Shown: positions 1-7,110 of the stretch, piece after piece
Layout: each line of letters starts with the position of its first letter
Numbering within the stretch: the stretch's first letter is position 1
Assembly: GCA_003509545.1 (NCBI GenBank)
Contig: DOLC01000111.1
Coordinates: 1 to 17,702, forward strand
Direction: 5' to 3'
DNA length: 17,702 nt
From: Peptococcaceae bacterium
GTDB taxonomy: Bacteria; Bacillota; DSM-521; Neomoorellales; Neomoorellaceae
Position numbers and translations under genes: made by a program
The notes under the pieces: model-generated
What the model saw: the letters and a program-made list of their open reading frames with translations, nothing else
Database searches by the model: none
What the model was told of the DNA's origin: nothing

Positions 1-21
1 CTAAGGAAGGATGGAAGCCCT

Positions 22-186
22 TTAGCCTATGGGGCAAGCTCTTCGGGCTCGTATATCCTTGCGCAGAAGCAACGCTTCCTCCTGCCGTCCGCGCCGGATA
101 ACCACAGGCTTGAGGGCGTTATAGATGCTGTCGTAAAGGGCGCTGAACTGGCGGCGAGCTTCGGAAAATTGGTGTTCTTGAAGCAT
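22..186 (-). CDS. Short Phd/YefM-like antitoxin ORF (54 aa), probably C-terminally shortened
   Basis: The ORF has an ATG start with GGGGTGAT at 192-199 as ribosome site and reads MLQEHQFSEARRQF, then VVIRRGRQEEALLL. The SEAR..F segment followed by a PVVI-RRG-E-ALL strand matches the N-terminal DNA-binding half of Phd/YefM antitoxins, which bind their own operator and neutralise a partner toxin. Members of this family usually run to about 75-90 residues. Here the similarity fades after residue 44 and the protein stops at 54, so it may be shortened by a frameshift. No toxin gene is visible, but the window ends 21 bases beyond the stop, so a partner could lie outside. Confidence in the family is moderate and in function low. 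Confidence 0.5.
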   Translation of the reverse strand: MLQEHQFSEARRQFSALYDSIYNALKPVVIRRGRQEEALLLRKDIRARRACPIG

Positions 187-206
187 CAGATATCACCCCG
201 GCTTTT

Positions 207-235
207 GTTATACACAAATTGCTCAAAATGTACAA
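207..235 (-). promoter_or_regulatory. Possible sigma-A promoter for the Phd-like ORF
   Basis: On the minus strand TTGTAC (230-235) is separated by 17 bases from TATAAC (207-212), which is preceded by TG as in an extended -10 element. Transcription would start near 200, giving a very short leader before the ATG at 186. The -35 match is weak. Confidence 0.35.
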
Positions 236-257
236 TGTATTTGACATGGAAACAATA

Positions 258-292
258 AAGGCCAGAGAGGGAACAATATTCCGCCTGGCCTT
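258..292 (-). terminator. Possible intrinsic terminator after the DUF1015 gene
   Basis: AAGGCCAG and CTGGCCTT form an 8-bp stem, and the loop contains a second small stem (GGAA/TTCC). On the minus strand the stem is followed by TATTGTTT. It lies about 80 bases beyond the DUF1015 stop codon. The T tract is interrupted, so confidence is moderate. Confidence 0.4.
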
Positions 293-370
293 GAATGCTT
301 ACTCCGCGGTAGAACGCACTGCTTGTGGTTAGGATATTGAGCAGGGGGCCTGCTTGAAGCGTTTTTAATT

Positions 371-1624
371 TCAATCCAGCAGGTGGATAAACAAGCCGCT
401 CCTCAGTTTGGGCTCAAACCAGGTGGATTTGGGGGGCATTACTTCCCCGGCGTCGGCTATGCTCATTACCTCCTCAACCGTGGTGGGAAACAGGGCGAAG
501 GCGACGGCCATCCCTTCTTGTACCCGGCGTTCGAGCTCTTCCGGCCCACGGATGCCTCCGACAAAATCAATCCTTCTGTCGGACCGCGGGTCTTTAATAC
601 CCAGGATGGGCCCCAGGATATTATTTTGGAGGATCGAAACGTCCAAGCTATCTACGGACTTCAGTTCTTTAGTGATTTCTTCCCTGGCGACCAGTTTATA
701 CCACCTGTTCTGCAGATACATGCCGAAGGTATTCTTTTGCCGGGGCTTGAAGGGTGCAGATCCCGGGCAGGCCTCGACATCAAATTTTTCCGCTACTTTC
801 TTAAGAAATTCTTCAGGAGTAAGTCCGTTTAAGTCTTTTACTACCCGGTTGTAATCCATGATTTTCAGCTGCGCGTCGGGGAAAATCCCGGCCAGGAAAT
901 AATTGAATTCTTCCCCACCGCTATAGCTCCCCTTTGCTTCCCGGCGCAGCAGAGCTACCCTGGCCGCAGCCGCGCAGCGGTGGTGGCCGTCGGCGATGTA
1001 AAAGCTGTCCACATGAGCAAAAGAGGCGATGAGTTCTTTTATCACCCGGCTGTCATCCACCAGCCACACCGTATGGCCGACCCCATCGTCGGCGATAAAA
1101 TCGTAAACAGGTAAGTTTTCTTCCACCCAGCGCGCGATAACGGCATCGATTTCTTTCCTTGACCTGTAGGCGAGCAAAACGGGCCCGGTATTGGCATTGC
1201 AGTAATCTATGTGCTTGGCCCGGTCCAGCTCTTTATCCGGGCGGGTGTGTTCGTGTTTTTTAATTTTATTGTTTAAATAATCGTCTACGGCTGCGGTGGC
1301 GACCAGGCCGGTCTGGCTGTGTTCGCCCATCTTTAACCGGTAAATGTAGAGGCATTCTTTTTCGTCCTGGATAAGGGTGCCCTCGCGTATCATTCTATCC
1401 AGGTTGTCCCTGGCTTTTTCGTATACCCTGCGGTCGTAAAGGTCGATTCCGGGTTCCAGGTCTATTTCCGCTTTTTCAACGTGCAGAAAGGAATAAGGGT
1501 TGCCGCCGGCTATTTTCCGGGCTTCCTCAGTATCCAGCACGTCATAGGGGAGGGCGGCCACCCTGGCCGCCAGGTGTCTTGCCGGCCTCACAGCGCGAAA
1601 AGGTTTTACTACGGGCATGTCCAT
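371..1624 (-). CDS. DUF1015 family protein (COG4198 type)
   Basis: A 417-residue protein, close to full length for DUF1015. The visible family signatures are the N-terminal FRAVRP and PYDV (27-30), the basic KKHEHTRPDKELDR block (122-135), and SFYIADGHHRCAAA with its DGHHR motif at 212-216. The DGHHR motif recalls the ParB/Srx-like nucleotide-binding fold found in some free-serine kinases. I infer a possible serine-kinase-like role from that motif only; the sequence does not prove it. The ATG start has AGGAAGG at 1630-1636 as ribosome site. The gene follows trpB2 on the same strand after a 166-bp gap, so the two may be transcribed separately. No signal peptide or membrane segment is visible, so it is probably cytoplasmic. 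Confidence 0.85.
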   Translation of the reverse strand: MDMPVVKPFRAVRPARHLAARVAALPYDVLDTEEARKIAGGNPYSFLHVEKAEIDLEPGIDLYDRRVYEKARDNLDRMIREGTLIQDEKECLYIYRLKMGEHSQTGLVATAAVDDYLNNKIKKHEHTRPDKELDRAKHIDYCNANTGPVLLAYRSRKEIDAVIARWVEENLPVYDFIADDGVGHTVWLVDDSRVIKELIASFAHVDSFYIADGHHRCAAAARVALLRREAKGSYSGGEEFNYFLAGIFPDAQLKIMDYNRVVKDLNGLTPEEFLKKVAEKFDVEACPGSAPFKPRQKNTFGMYLQNRWYKLVAREEITKELKSVDSLDVSILQNNILGPILGIKDPRSDRRIDFVGGIRGPEELERRVQEGMAVAFALFPTTVEEVMSIADAGEVMPPKSTWFEPKLRSGLFIHLLD

Positions 1625-1790
1625 TCTTACCTTCCTGTGCCGGGGAACACAAAGCAGGCCCCCGAAGTCTTAAAGGTTAGCAGGCGGCATGGATGCCTAC
1701 CTTAGTTATACCACACGAGGGAGAGGGGCCGCCACCTTCATTTTTCCGAGATTTTGGGGACAACGCCCTTTAATTTGGCTAAATGACAGG

Positions 1791-3167
1791 TCATTTTTCC
1801 TGCCGGTTAATTCGGGGCTTTGGATAATCCTGCAGCACTTTCAGGTTCTCTTTAATTTCTTCATCCGACAGGTGGTATTCTACCAGCTCGCCGTTCAAGA
1901 ATTTGTCGTAGGCCGCCAGGTCCAGGATGCCGTGCCCGCTGAGGCAGAAAAGTATTACCCTTGGCCTGCCTTCTTCCTTGGCTTTGAGGGCTTCTTCAAT
2001 GACCGCGGCGATGGCGTGGTTTGTCTCCGGGGCCGGGATGATCCCTTCGGTACGGGCAAAGAGAACACCGGCTTCATAAGTTTTTATTTGATCGATTGCT
2101 TTGGGTTCTACCAGCTTATCGAGCACGAGCTGGCTGACCAGGGGGGCCATGCCGTGATAGCGCAGGCCGCCGGCGTGGATGGGTTTGGGCACGAAATTGT
2201 GGCCCAGGGTAAACATGGGAAGCAGAGGCGTGGTGGCTGCCGTGTCGCCGAAATCATAGGCAAAAGAACCTTTCGTCATGCTGGGGCAGGCCGTCGGTTC
2301 CACGGCAACAATACGTACGTCTTTGCCGTAAATCTTATCTCGGACAAAGGGGAAGGAAAGACCGGCAAAATTGCTGCCGCCCCCGGCACAGCCGATGACT
2401 ACGTCGGGGTAGACGCCCGCTTTTTCCATCTGCCGCTGAGCTTCCAGCCCTATCACCGTCTGGTGCAGCATGACGTGGTTTAACACGCTTCCCAGGGAAT
2501 ATTTGGTATTCTCTGAGATCACGGCGTCTTCGATGGCCTCGCTGATGGCAATGCCCAGGCTGCCCGGGGTGTCCGGGTTTTCGGCCAGTATTTTCCGACC
2601 GAAGTTGGTATCCATGCTGGGACTGGCCACGCACGTGGCGCCCCAGGTTTTCATCATAAGGCGGCGGTATGGTTTTTGCTCGTAGCTCACCTTTACCATA
2701 TACACCTTGCACTCCAGGCCAAACATGGCGCAGCCGAGGCTCAAAGCGCTTCCCCACTGGCCGGCGCCCGTTTCGGTGGTGAGCCTTTTTACTCCTTCCC
2801 GCTTGTTGTAATACGCCTGGGCAATGGCTGTATTGGGCTTGTGGCTGCCGGCCGGGCTTACGCTCTCGTTCTTGTAAAAAATTTTCGCCGGGGTGTCAAG
2901 GTATTTTTCCAAATTGTATGCCCGCTGTAGGGGGGTGGGGCGGTATAGCAGCAGCTTTTCCAAAACTGCTTCGGGTATTTCAATGAAGCGTTCTTGGCTC
3001 ATTTCCTGCTCAATGAGACTCATGGGAAAGATGGCTGCCAGGTCCTCGGGCTTTACCGGCTCACCGGTAGCCGGGTGAAGGGGGGGCTGGAGAGGATTGG
3101 GCATGTCGGCCTGGATATTGTACCACCTGCGGGGCATCTCGCTGTCAGCCAGGAATATTTTTGTCAT
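1791..3167 (-). CDS. trpB2: Class-2 tryptophan synthase beta chain (TrpB2)
   Basis: A 458-residue PLP enzyme of the TrpB2 class, which is longer than TrpB1 (about 400) and often encoded outside the trp operon. It would condense indole with L-serine to give L-tryptophan. The PLP lysine is K110 in AGSHKPNTA (106-114). The ETGAGQWGS block is at 132-140, the glycine-rich phosphate-binding loop GCAGGGSNFAGL at 259-270, and the C-terminal LSGHGILDL near 409-417. The long N-terminal extension containing RRWYNIQADMP is typical of TrpB2. No trpA or other trp gene is visible, so it may act as an indole-salvage enzyme. The ATG is preceded by GGGAGGAAGG. Upstream lies a leader with an intrinsic terminator (3222-3256) that may act as an attenuator. 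Confidence 0.93.
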   Translation of the reverse strand: MTKIFLADSEMPRRWYNIQADMPNPLQPPLHPATGEPVKPEDLAAIFPMSLIEQEMSQERFIEIPEAVLEKLLLYRPTPLQRAYNLEKYLDTPAKIFYKNESVSPAGSHKPNTAIAQAYYNKREGVKRLTTETGAGQWGSALSLGCAMFGLECKVYMVKVSYEQKPYRRLMMKTWGATCVASPSMDTNFGRKILAENPDTPGSLGIAISEAIEDAVISENTKYSLGSVLNHVMLHQTVIGLEAQRQMEKAGVYPDVVIGCAGGGSNFAGLSFPFVRDKIYGKDVRIVAVEPTACPSMTKGSFAYDFGDTAATTPLLPMFTLGHNFVPKPIHAGGLRYHGMAPLVSQLVLDKLVEPKAIDQIKTYEAGVLFARTEGIIPAPETNHAIAAVIEEALKAKEEGRPRVILFCLSGHGILDLAAYDKFLNGELVEYHLSDEEIKENLKVLQDYPKPRINRQEK

Positions 3168-3221
3168 ACATCCTTCCTCCCTTTGAAATAATAAACTTCG
3201 GTCCCAGACGAAAGCTTTTAT

Positions 3222-3256
3222 AAAAAATCAAACAGCCGGAAGAAAACTACCGGCTG
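3222..3256 (-). terminator. Intrinsic terminator or attenuator 55 nt upstream of trpB2
   Basis: On the minus strand CAGCCGG (3233-3239 and 3250-3256 as the two arms) closes a 10-base loop and is followed by TTTGATTTTTT. It could terminate the decayed HD-GYP gene. It could also attenuate trpB2, because its 5' arm can alternatively pair with an upstream GGCTG (complement of 3279-3283), which would block terminator formation. Confidence 0.75.
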
Positions 3257-3383
3257 CCGTTCACCTTGAATTACCCGCCAGCCTCGTCTCCCCTGACCTC
3301 TGCTCGTTCTAATCTCCGCTTGGCTTTTCTTTTTTGGCTTTTGCGTCTCCCGGTTTCCAGCTTATCAGGGCGCTTGGTTCTTG

Positions 3384-3884
3384 TCAAGCTATAATCTGGT
3401 CCGGGGCCACCGTATCCAAAAAGCATTCAACTATCTCGGGGTCGAACTGTTTGCCGGTATTTTCTTTAAGTTCTACAACTGCTGCGTTAACGCTTATGGC
3501 CTTACGGTAGGGCCGGTCGTTGGTCATAGAATCGAAGGCGTCCGCCACCGCCAGAATACGGCACAAAAGGGGTATTGCCTCGCCTTTTAATCCGACGGGA
3601 TAACCCCTGCCGTCCCAGCGCTCGTGATGATATAAAATGTAATCGGCAATGCCGGCCAACTCGGCCGTGTTTTGGGCTATCCGCCAGCCGATTTCCGGGT
3701 GTTTTTTTAGTTCTTCCCATTCTTCGGCCGTAAGCGGTCCGTTTTTCTGCAAGATGCTTTCTCTAACTGTTCCGACCTCCCCATGGCCAGGCAATACTTC
3801 TGCAGGCGTTCGGCGTGTTCTTTTGTCTCTGCGCTCTTAGCATACAGGGTTGCCAGCAGGGCTGTTATGATTGCGTTACGGTAC
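3384..3884 (-). pseudogene. HD-GYP domain gene remnant (c-di-GMP phosphodiesterase family) lacking the HD motif
   Basis: The open 3' part (3384-3794) contains ESILQKNGPLTAEEW, KHPEIGWRI, HHERWDGRGYP and DAFDSM.NDRPYR, which are clear HD-GYP signatures. The 5' part lies in another frame at about 3780-3884: it reads AYRNAIITALLATLYAKSAE and then TKEHAERLQKYCLAMGRS, preceded by two TAG stops. The stretch that should join them, containing the LLHDIGK catalytic HD motif of about 35 residues, is absent, and the frame changes at the join. I infer a deletion of roughly 100 bp. An active enzyme would hydrolyse c-di-GMP; this copy cannot. The 136-residue ORF starting in the antisense of CCATGGCCAGG is only the surviving C-terminal half. 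Confidence 0.8.
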
Positions 3885-3975
3885 GCCTACTAGTTTTCAT
3901 CATTTCTGTTGATGCAGCACCGGCGGCATAAACGTCTTAGTCAGTTAATTACCGAATAACAGGGGGTCTGTACCC

Positions 3976-4209
3976 ATGCTGAGGGTGCTCGGCCCAATGG
4001 AGGCTCGCCATAAGCTCGGCCAGATTATCGAAGAAGCCTGCTGGACTGGCGAACAGTTTATAATCACCCGGCGCGGGAAGCCGATGAGTCGTCCGGACTA
4101 CCGGAGGGCCGCGGAAAAGAGTGAACGCTTACTCCTGTGGCAGGCAAGGAGTAGATTGGACTTTTTTACAGAATGTAGTATCATGTATTTGAGGTGGGCT
4201 TCCCCATAG
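3976..4209 (+). CDS. Phd/YefM-like antitoxin, probably degenerate (77 aa)
   Basis: The N-terminal half reads MLRVLGPMEARHKLGQII and then EQFIITRRGKPM, an excellent match to the start of Phd/YefM antitoxins (helix-forming EAR.KLG.II, then the FIITRRGKP strand). After KPM the usual AV-strand is missing and the sequence jumps to SRPDYRRAAEKSE, which suggests a small in-frame loss of a few codons. The last 20 residues (from LDFFTEC) resemble nothing I recognise. The ATG has AGGGGG at 3961-3966 as ribosome site. No intact toxin follows, and the next plus-strand sequence is a broken HEPN-like gene. It is probably a decaying toxin-antitoxin remnant rather than an active antitoxin. Confidence 0.6.
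   Translation: MLRVLGPMEARHKLGQIIEEACWTGEQFIITRRGKPMSRPDYRRAAEKSERLLLWQARSRLDFFTECSIMYLRWASP
4156..4184 (+). promoter_or_regulatory. Possible promoter for the HEPN-like remnant
   Basis: TTGGAC (4156-4161) and TATCAT (4179-4184) are exactly 17 bases apart on the plus strand, about 60 bases before the ATG at 4245. The -10 matches consensus in 5 of 6 positions and the -35 is partial. Confidence 0.35.
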
Positions 4210-4244
4210 CTACGGGCAGAGGCTACCACGGCGGAGAAAGGTCG

Positions 4245-4440
4245 ATGTCAAGGGTGTTGCCGGAAGTCAGGGAATGGACATAACAGGCCGAATATGACTT
4301 TTCTACGGCTAAGGCTATATTCCACGCCAGGAAAAACCTTTAAAAGGTCCAAGAAAATTCCGGCCAGTACTAAAGAGGTAGGCCGACAAAAAGCAGAATA
4401 CTTAACACTTTTATCCTTAAGCTCAGAACCACGGGTAAAC
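4245..4440 (+). pseudogene. HEPN-domain protein remnant with in-frame stops and a frameshift
   Basis: An ATG at 4245 preceded by GGAGAAAGG opens MSRVLPEVREWT, then a TAA (4281-4283), then QAEYDFSTAKAIFHARKNL and a second TAA (4341-4343). The EVREW..QAEYDF.TA.A.F.AR pattern is the first helix region of HEPN proteins, often the toxin of MNT/HEPN pairs. In the next frame EKPLKGPRKF resembles the EKALKGLY helix that normally follows, which implies that the intervening dozen residues were lost with a frame change. A third TAA lies at 4371-4373. Nothing intact can be made from it. No nucleotidyltransferase (MNT) gene is visible nearby. The upstream neighbour is a Phd-like ORF, so this may be a patch of toxin-antitoxin debris. 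Confidence 0.6.
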
Positions 4441-4473
4441 TATATCAGCCAGGCGAGTACCACGAGGTAGATG

Positions 4474-4501
4474 AGCCCTCTTGGCGATGAGGGCTTTTTT
4501 T
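4474..4501 (+). terminator. Intrinsic terminator at the end of the plus-strand patch
   Basis: AGCCCTC (4474-4480) and GAGGGCT (4489-4495) form a 7-bp stem with an 8-base loop, followed by a run of T residues to 4501. It reads on the plus strand, so it would end transcription through the Phd/HEPN remnants before the convergent response-regulator gene. Confidence 0.8.
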
Positions 4502-4507
4502 CAAGTG

Positions 4508-5320
4508 CTAAGTGTCGGAAGCCTGCTGCTGGCCCGGCACTCCGGGGCTTTTCTTTTCCCAGCTCTCTTTCAGGGAGGCTTCGGCGTAGGCGAAGAGCTC
4601 TTCCCCGTCCTTTCCGTTGTCGGGGTATACCGCAACCCCGTAACTCCACGTCCCGGGCAGCAATCTCGCCAGTTTTGTTACTACCACATGGGCGCCTTCT
4701 TTTCCCGTAAGGGGGAGGACCAGGGCTAGCGTGCTTCTGCTTAGCTCTAAGACCGTATCTATTTCACGCAGGCGCCGCCGCGCCTGCCTCGCGTATTCCA
4801 TTATTTTTTCTTTGCCCTGCCCATCAGACCTGGCCAAGACGAGGGACAGGTTGAGGTTTCCCCTGCTCGCGCGGTTGATTTCGTTTCTGAGAACTCGGCG
4901 GAGCAGCTCTGCGGGGGTAGCCTTTTCTTTGGCGCCTCCGCCTATGAGCTTCTCTACCCGGCGCACCAGCTCCTCTACCGCAAAGGGCTTGCACAAGTAG
5001 TCTACCGCTCCGAGCTCTATGGCCCGCCTGACTACGGATGCATTGCTGTCGATGGTCATTACCATGACCGGTACGTATTTGTACTCCGGAAGGCCTTTAA
5101 GGGCGCTCAAAACCGCCAAGCCGTCCATTCCTGGTAGGTGGATGTCGAGGATCACCAGGTCGTAGGGCTCTTCTCTAGCCTTGGCCTTGGCCAGTGCCTC
5201 CTGCCCGCTGGCCGCTTCGTCTACCAGGTAGCCCTTTTCTTCGAGGGTCCTCCTGGAGGAGAATCTGGTAAGGGTTGAATCTTCCACCAGTAATATACTC
5301 TTTTCGGGAAAATCTAACAA
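4508..5320 (-). CDS. Response regulator with REC domain and degenerate GGDEF-like output
   Basis: A 270-residue protein. The REC domain (about 8-125) has the acidic pair E13/D14, the phosphoacceptor D59 in DLVILDIHLPGMDG, T89 and K111-P112. The C-terminal part (about 135-260) has a diguanylate-cyclase-like outline: RRLREIDTVLEL, LALVLPLT where the GGDEF motif would precede, and WSYGVAVYPDNGKDGEELFAYAEASL. The catalytic GG[DE]EF signature is absent, so it should not make c-di-GMP and may bind a nucleotide or a protein partner instead. The start is TTG at 5320, backed by AAAGGGGGG upstream; an in-frame TAA lies six codons before it. No sensor kinase is visible nearby. The long upstream region may be a structured leader. 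Confidence 0.88.
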   Translation of the reverse strand: MLDFPEKSILLVEDSTLTRFSSRRTLEEKGYLVDEAASGQEALAKAKAREEPYDLVILDIHLPGMDGLAVLSALKGLPEYKYVPVMVMTIDSNASVVRRAIELGAVDYLCKPFAVEELVRRVEKLIGGGAKEKATPAELLRRVLRNEINRASRGNLNLSLVLARSDGQGKEKIMEYARQARRRLREIDTVLELSRSTLALVLPLTGKEGAHVVVTKLARLLPGTWSYGVAVYPDNGKDGEELFAYAEASLKESWEKKSPGVPGQQQASDT

Positions 5321-5385
5321 GGAGCCCGCCCCCCTTTAGCGTAACAGCCTTGGGGATCACATTCGACACAAGCTTTCAATATCCT

Positions 5386-5500
5386 TCAAAGCTGACTTAT
5401 CCCCGCTCTTGGTCCAGGCCTGCTTGGCTTTCGCTCGCTTCGGAAACTTTCGCGGGCCAGACTGGCGCTTGGCTCAAGGCTCCGGCAGGCTACCAAAAAT
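5386..5500 (-). ncRNA. Candidate structured leader RNA upstream of the response regulator
   Basis: This part of the 255-bp gap between hflX and the response regulator can fold around a two-part long-range stem: TTGGT (5409-5413) pairs with ACCAA (5492-5496), and GCCTGC (5418-5423) with GCAGGC (5485-5490). An inner GCCAG-A-CTGGC inverted repeat lies at 5456-5466. The arms are self-complementary, so either strand could fold. I do not recognise a known riboswitch class. No ORF with a credible ribosome site fits the stretch. Confidence 0.3.
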
Positions 5501-5575
5501 TTTCGGTTCATGCTTAAAAATAATGAGCTGCTAATGGAGTTCCCTTAGCCTTCTTACCGGACGATGGTTTAGAGC

Positions 5576-6808
5576 TTATTTCTTCCCCTCTTCCTTCAGG
5601 CGGGCCTTCAGGGTTTCGATGTCTTGTTGGCGGCCTCGTAAGAGGACCTCTACTCCCTGGGGAGTATATCTCTCTTCCACTACTTCTACTCTATCCCTGG
5701 CCCGGGCCAGTTCCCCCAGGTGGGTAAAGGGCACCCGGAGGGCGGCCTCCGTCAAGGGGAAAAGTTCTTCTTCCAGGCGCTCCAAAAGGAGGGGCAAATT
5801 TGTGCCGTGGAGGGCCGAGATGACCACGCCGTCCAGGGGGACGACGCCGGTGAACTTGTCGGCTTTGTTGTAGACTTTAAGGAGGGGGCGGTGGGCCAGG
5901 TCCAATTCCTTCAATATGACTTCTACGGCGGCCACCTGGCGTTCCATGTATGGGCTGGTTAGGTCGATGACGTGGAGGAGGAGATCGGCTGAAGCCAGCT
6001 CTTCGAGGGTGGCCTTGAAGGCTTCCTTTAGCCTGGCCGGCATGTGGTGGATGAAGCCTACGGTATCGGTCAGCAACACTTGGCGGCCGGAGGGAAGACC
6101 GATGCGCCTGCTTACCGGGTCTAGGGTGGCAAAGAGGCGGTCCTCGGTCAGGACCTTGTTTTCGCTCAAGGAGAGGGCGTTGAGGAGAGTGGATTTGCCC
6201 GCGTTGGTATAGCCTACAAGGGCTACTACGGGAATCTCGTTCTTTATCCGCCGGCGGCGTAATACTTCGCGGTTCAGGCGTATTTCTTCCAGTTCCCGGC
6301 GCAGCCGGTATATGCGGCTGCGGACGGAACGGCGGAGAACCTCCAGTTTGGTTTCCCCGGGACCCCGGGTGCCGATGCCCCCTCCCAGGCGGGATAGGAC
6401 CTCTCCTAGGCCGACCATGCGTGGATAGAGGTAGGTAAGGCGGGCCAGCTCCACCTGGATCTTTCCTTCGCGGGAATGGGCCCGCCGGCGGAAGATCTCC
6501 AGAATTACTTGAGTGCGGTCCCATATTTCTTTTTTGCCCAGTTTTTCCTCCCAGTTGAGTATCTGGCGGGGAGAAAGCTCCAGGTTGAAGACGACGGCTT
6601 CAATGTTTTCTTTTTCCACCCGTTCCTTAAGTTCTTCGACCTTGCCGGCTCCCAAGAGGTAGTTGGGGTCTGGGCGTCGGTGTTGCAGGATGAAGCCTTG
6701 AGGTTCTATATCTATGTTGCGGGCGAGTTCCGCCAGTTCGGCGAGGTTGTAGGAAATTTCCTCGTCATTTTCGCCCTGGGCCAGGTAAACGAGAATGCCT
6801 CTTTTCAC
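5576..6808 (-). CDS. hflX: GTPase HflX
   Basis: A 410-residue ribosome-associated GTPase, typical in length. HflX binds the 50S subunit and can split stalled or heat-damaged ribosomes. The N-terminal domain holds RRPDPNYLLGAGKVEEL (44-60), and the HflX-specific glycine loop GGGIGTRGPGE lies at 142-152. The G domain has G1 GYTNAGKST (199-207), the switch region ATLDP (227-231), G3 DTVGF (248-252), G4 NKAD (314-317) and G5 SAL (331-333). The arginine-rich helix before the G domain (157-188) is typical. The start is GTG at 6808 with GGAGGAGGGGG just upstream. The next gene on the strand is the response regulator, 255 bp away, so the two are probably separate units. Only a weak hairpin follows the stop. 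Confidence 0.97.
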   Translation of the reverse strand: MKRGILVYLAQGENDEEISYNLAELAELARNIDIEPQGFILQHRRPDPNYLLGAGKVEELKERVEKENIEAVVFNLELSPRQILNWEEKLGKKEIWDRTQVILEIFRRRAHSREGKIQVELARLTYLYPRMVGLGEVLSRLGGGIGTRGPGETKLEVLRRSVRSRIYRLRRELEEIRLNREVLRRRRIKNEIPVVALVGYTNAGKSTLLNALSLSENKVLTEDRLFATLDPVSRRIGLPSGRQVLLTDTVGFIHHMPARLKEAFKATLEELASADLLLHVIDLTSPYMERQVAAVEVILKELDLAHRPLLKVYNKADKFTGVVPLDGVVISALHGTNLPLLLERLEEELFPLTEAALRVPFTHLGELARARDRVEVVEERYTPQGVEVLLRGRQQDIETLKARLKEEGKK

Positions 6809-7013
6809 AACCGCCCCCTCCTCCGGGATTGGAGTTGCCGGTTAATAGGCCTGGTACTTACCAGTGTTTAGTTAGTTTGACGAAGCCTGGATATTTCCTT
6901 CTTACTCTCTGTATTTTTGTTTGTATTAAGGACTATAGTCGGGATCTCTTCTGTCTTTGGAAAACAGCACTAAAGCGGCCTTTATGAACGATGGGTTAGA
7001 AATTAGAAAAAGG
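6809..7013. other. Intergenic stretch upstream of hflX, no gene seen
   Basis: About 300 bases separate hflX from the NrfD-like remnant. I see no credible ORF. The stretch holds a 14-bp inverted repeat, CTGGTA-CT-TACCAG, at 6851-6864, about 45 bp before the hflX start. This is a possible operator or leader hairpin. No convincing -35/-10 pair was found. Confidence 0.4.
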
Positions 7014-7051
7014 AAAAAGGCGGTTCTGCCGGACGGCGAATCCGCCTTTTT
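7014..7051 (-). terminator. Strong, potentially bidirectional terminator after the NrfD-like remnant
   Basis: AAAAAGGCGG (7014-7023) and CCGCCTTTTT (7042-7051) are perfect inverted repeats, with an additional small inner stem. A tracts on one side and T tracts on the other let it work in both directions. It lies 60 bases beyond the stop of the NrfD-like gene. Confidence 0.85.
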
Positions 7052-7110
7052 AGTAGCTACCGAGGGGCCCGGGAAAGGCCGGCCCCCGGAACTCCGGTCG
7101 GACGGAGCCC

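Noticed and set aside
186..374. 62-residue minus-strand ORF between DUF1015 and the Phd-like ORF
   Set aside because: It has no good ribosome site and no recognisable motif. It runs through a predicted terminator and the promoter of the next ORF, so it is more likely chance.
1781..1796. Perfect 16-bp palindrome AAATGAC-AG-GTCATTT at the trpB2 stop codon
   Set aside because: It has no T tract and lies far from any promoter start. It could be an operator for DUF1015, but nothing supports this beyond the symmetry.
1689..2483. 264-residue plus-strand ORF
   Set aside because: It lies antisense to trpB2, whose motifs and codon structure fully explain the sequence. No ribosome site or family motif is present.
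4451..4501. T-box-like sequence AGGCGAGTACCACGA next to a terminator
   Set aside because: It matches the T-box core at 11 of about 15 positions and a terminator follows. However, no stem I or specifier features are visible, there is no plus-strand gene downstream, and the stretch overlaps the end of the HEPN-like remnant. It is probably chance.
5877..6524. 215-residue ORF overlapping hflX on the same strand
   Set aside because: It is a Pro/Arg/Ser-rich alternate-frame reading of the hflX G domain with no motifs.
6851..6864. 14-bp inverted repeat upstream of hflX as a specific operator
   Set aside because: It is listed as an observation in the intergenic entry. Without a clear promoter or a second copy I do not call it an operator.
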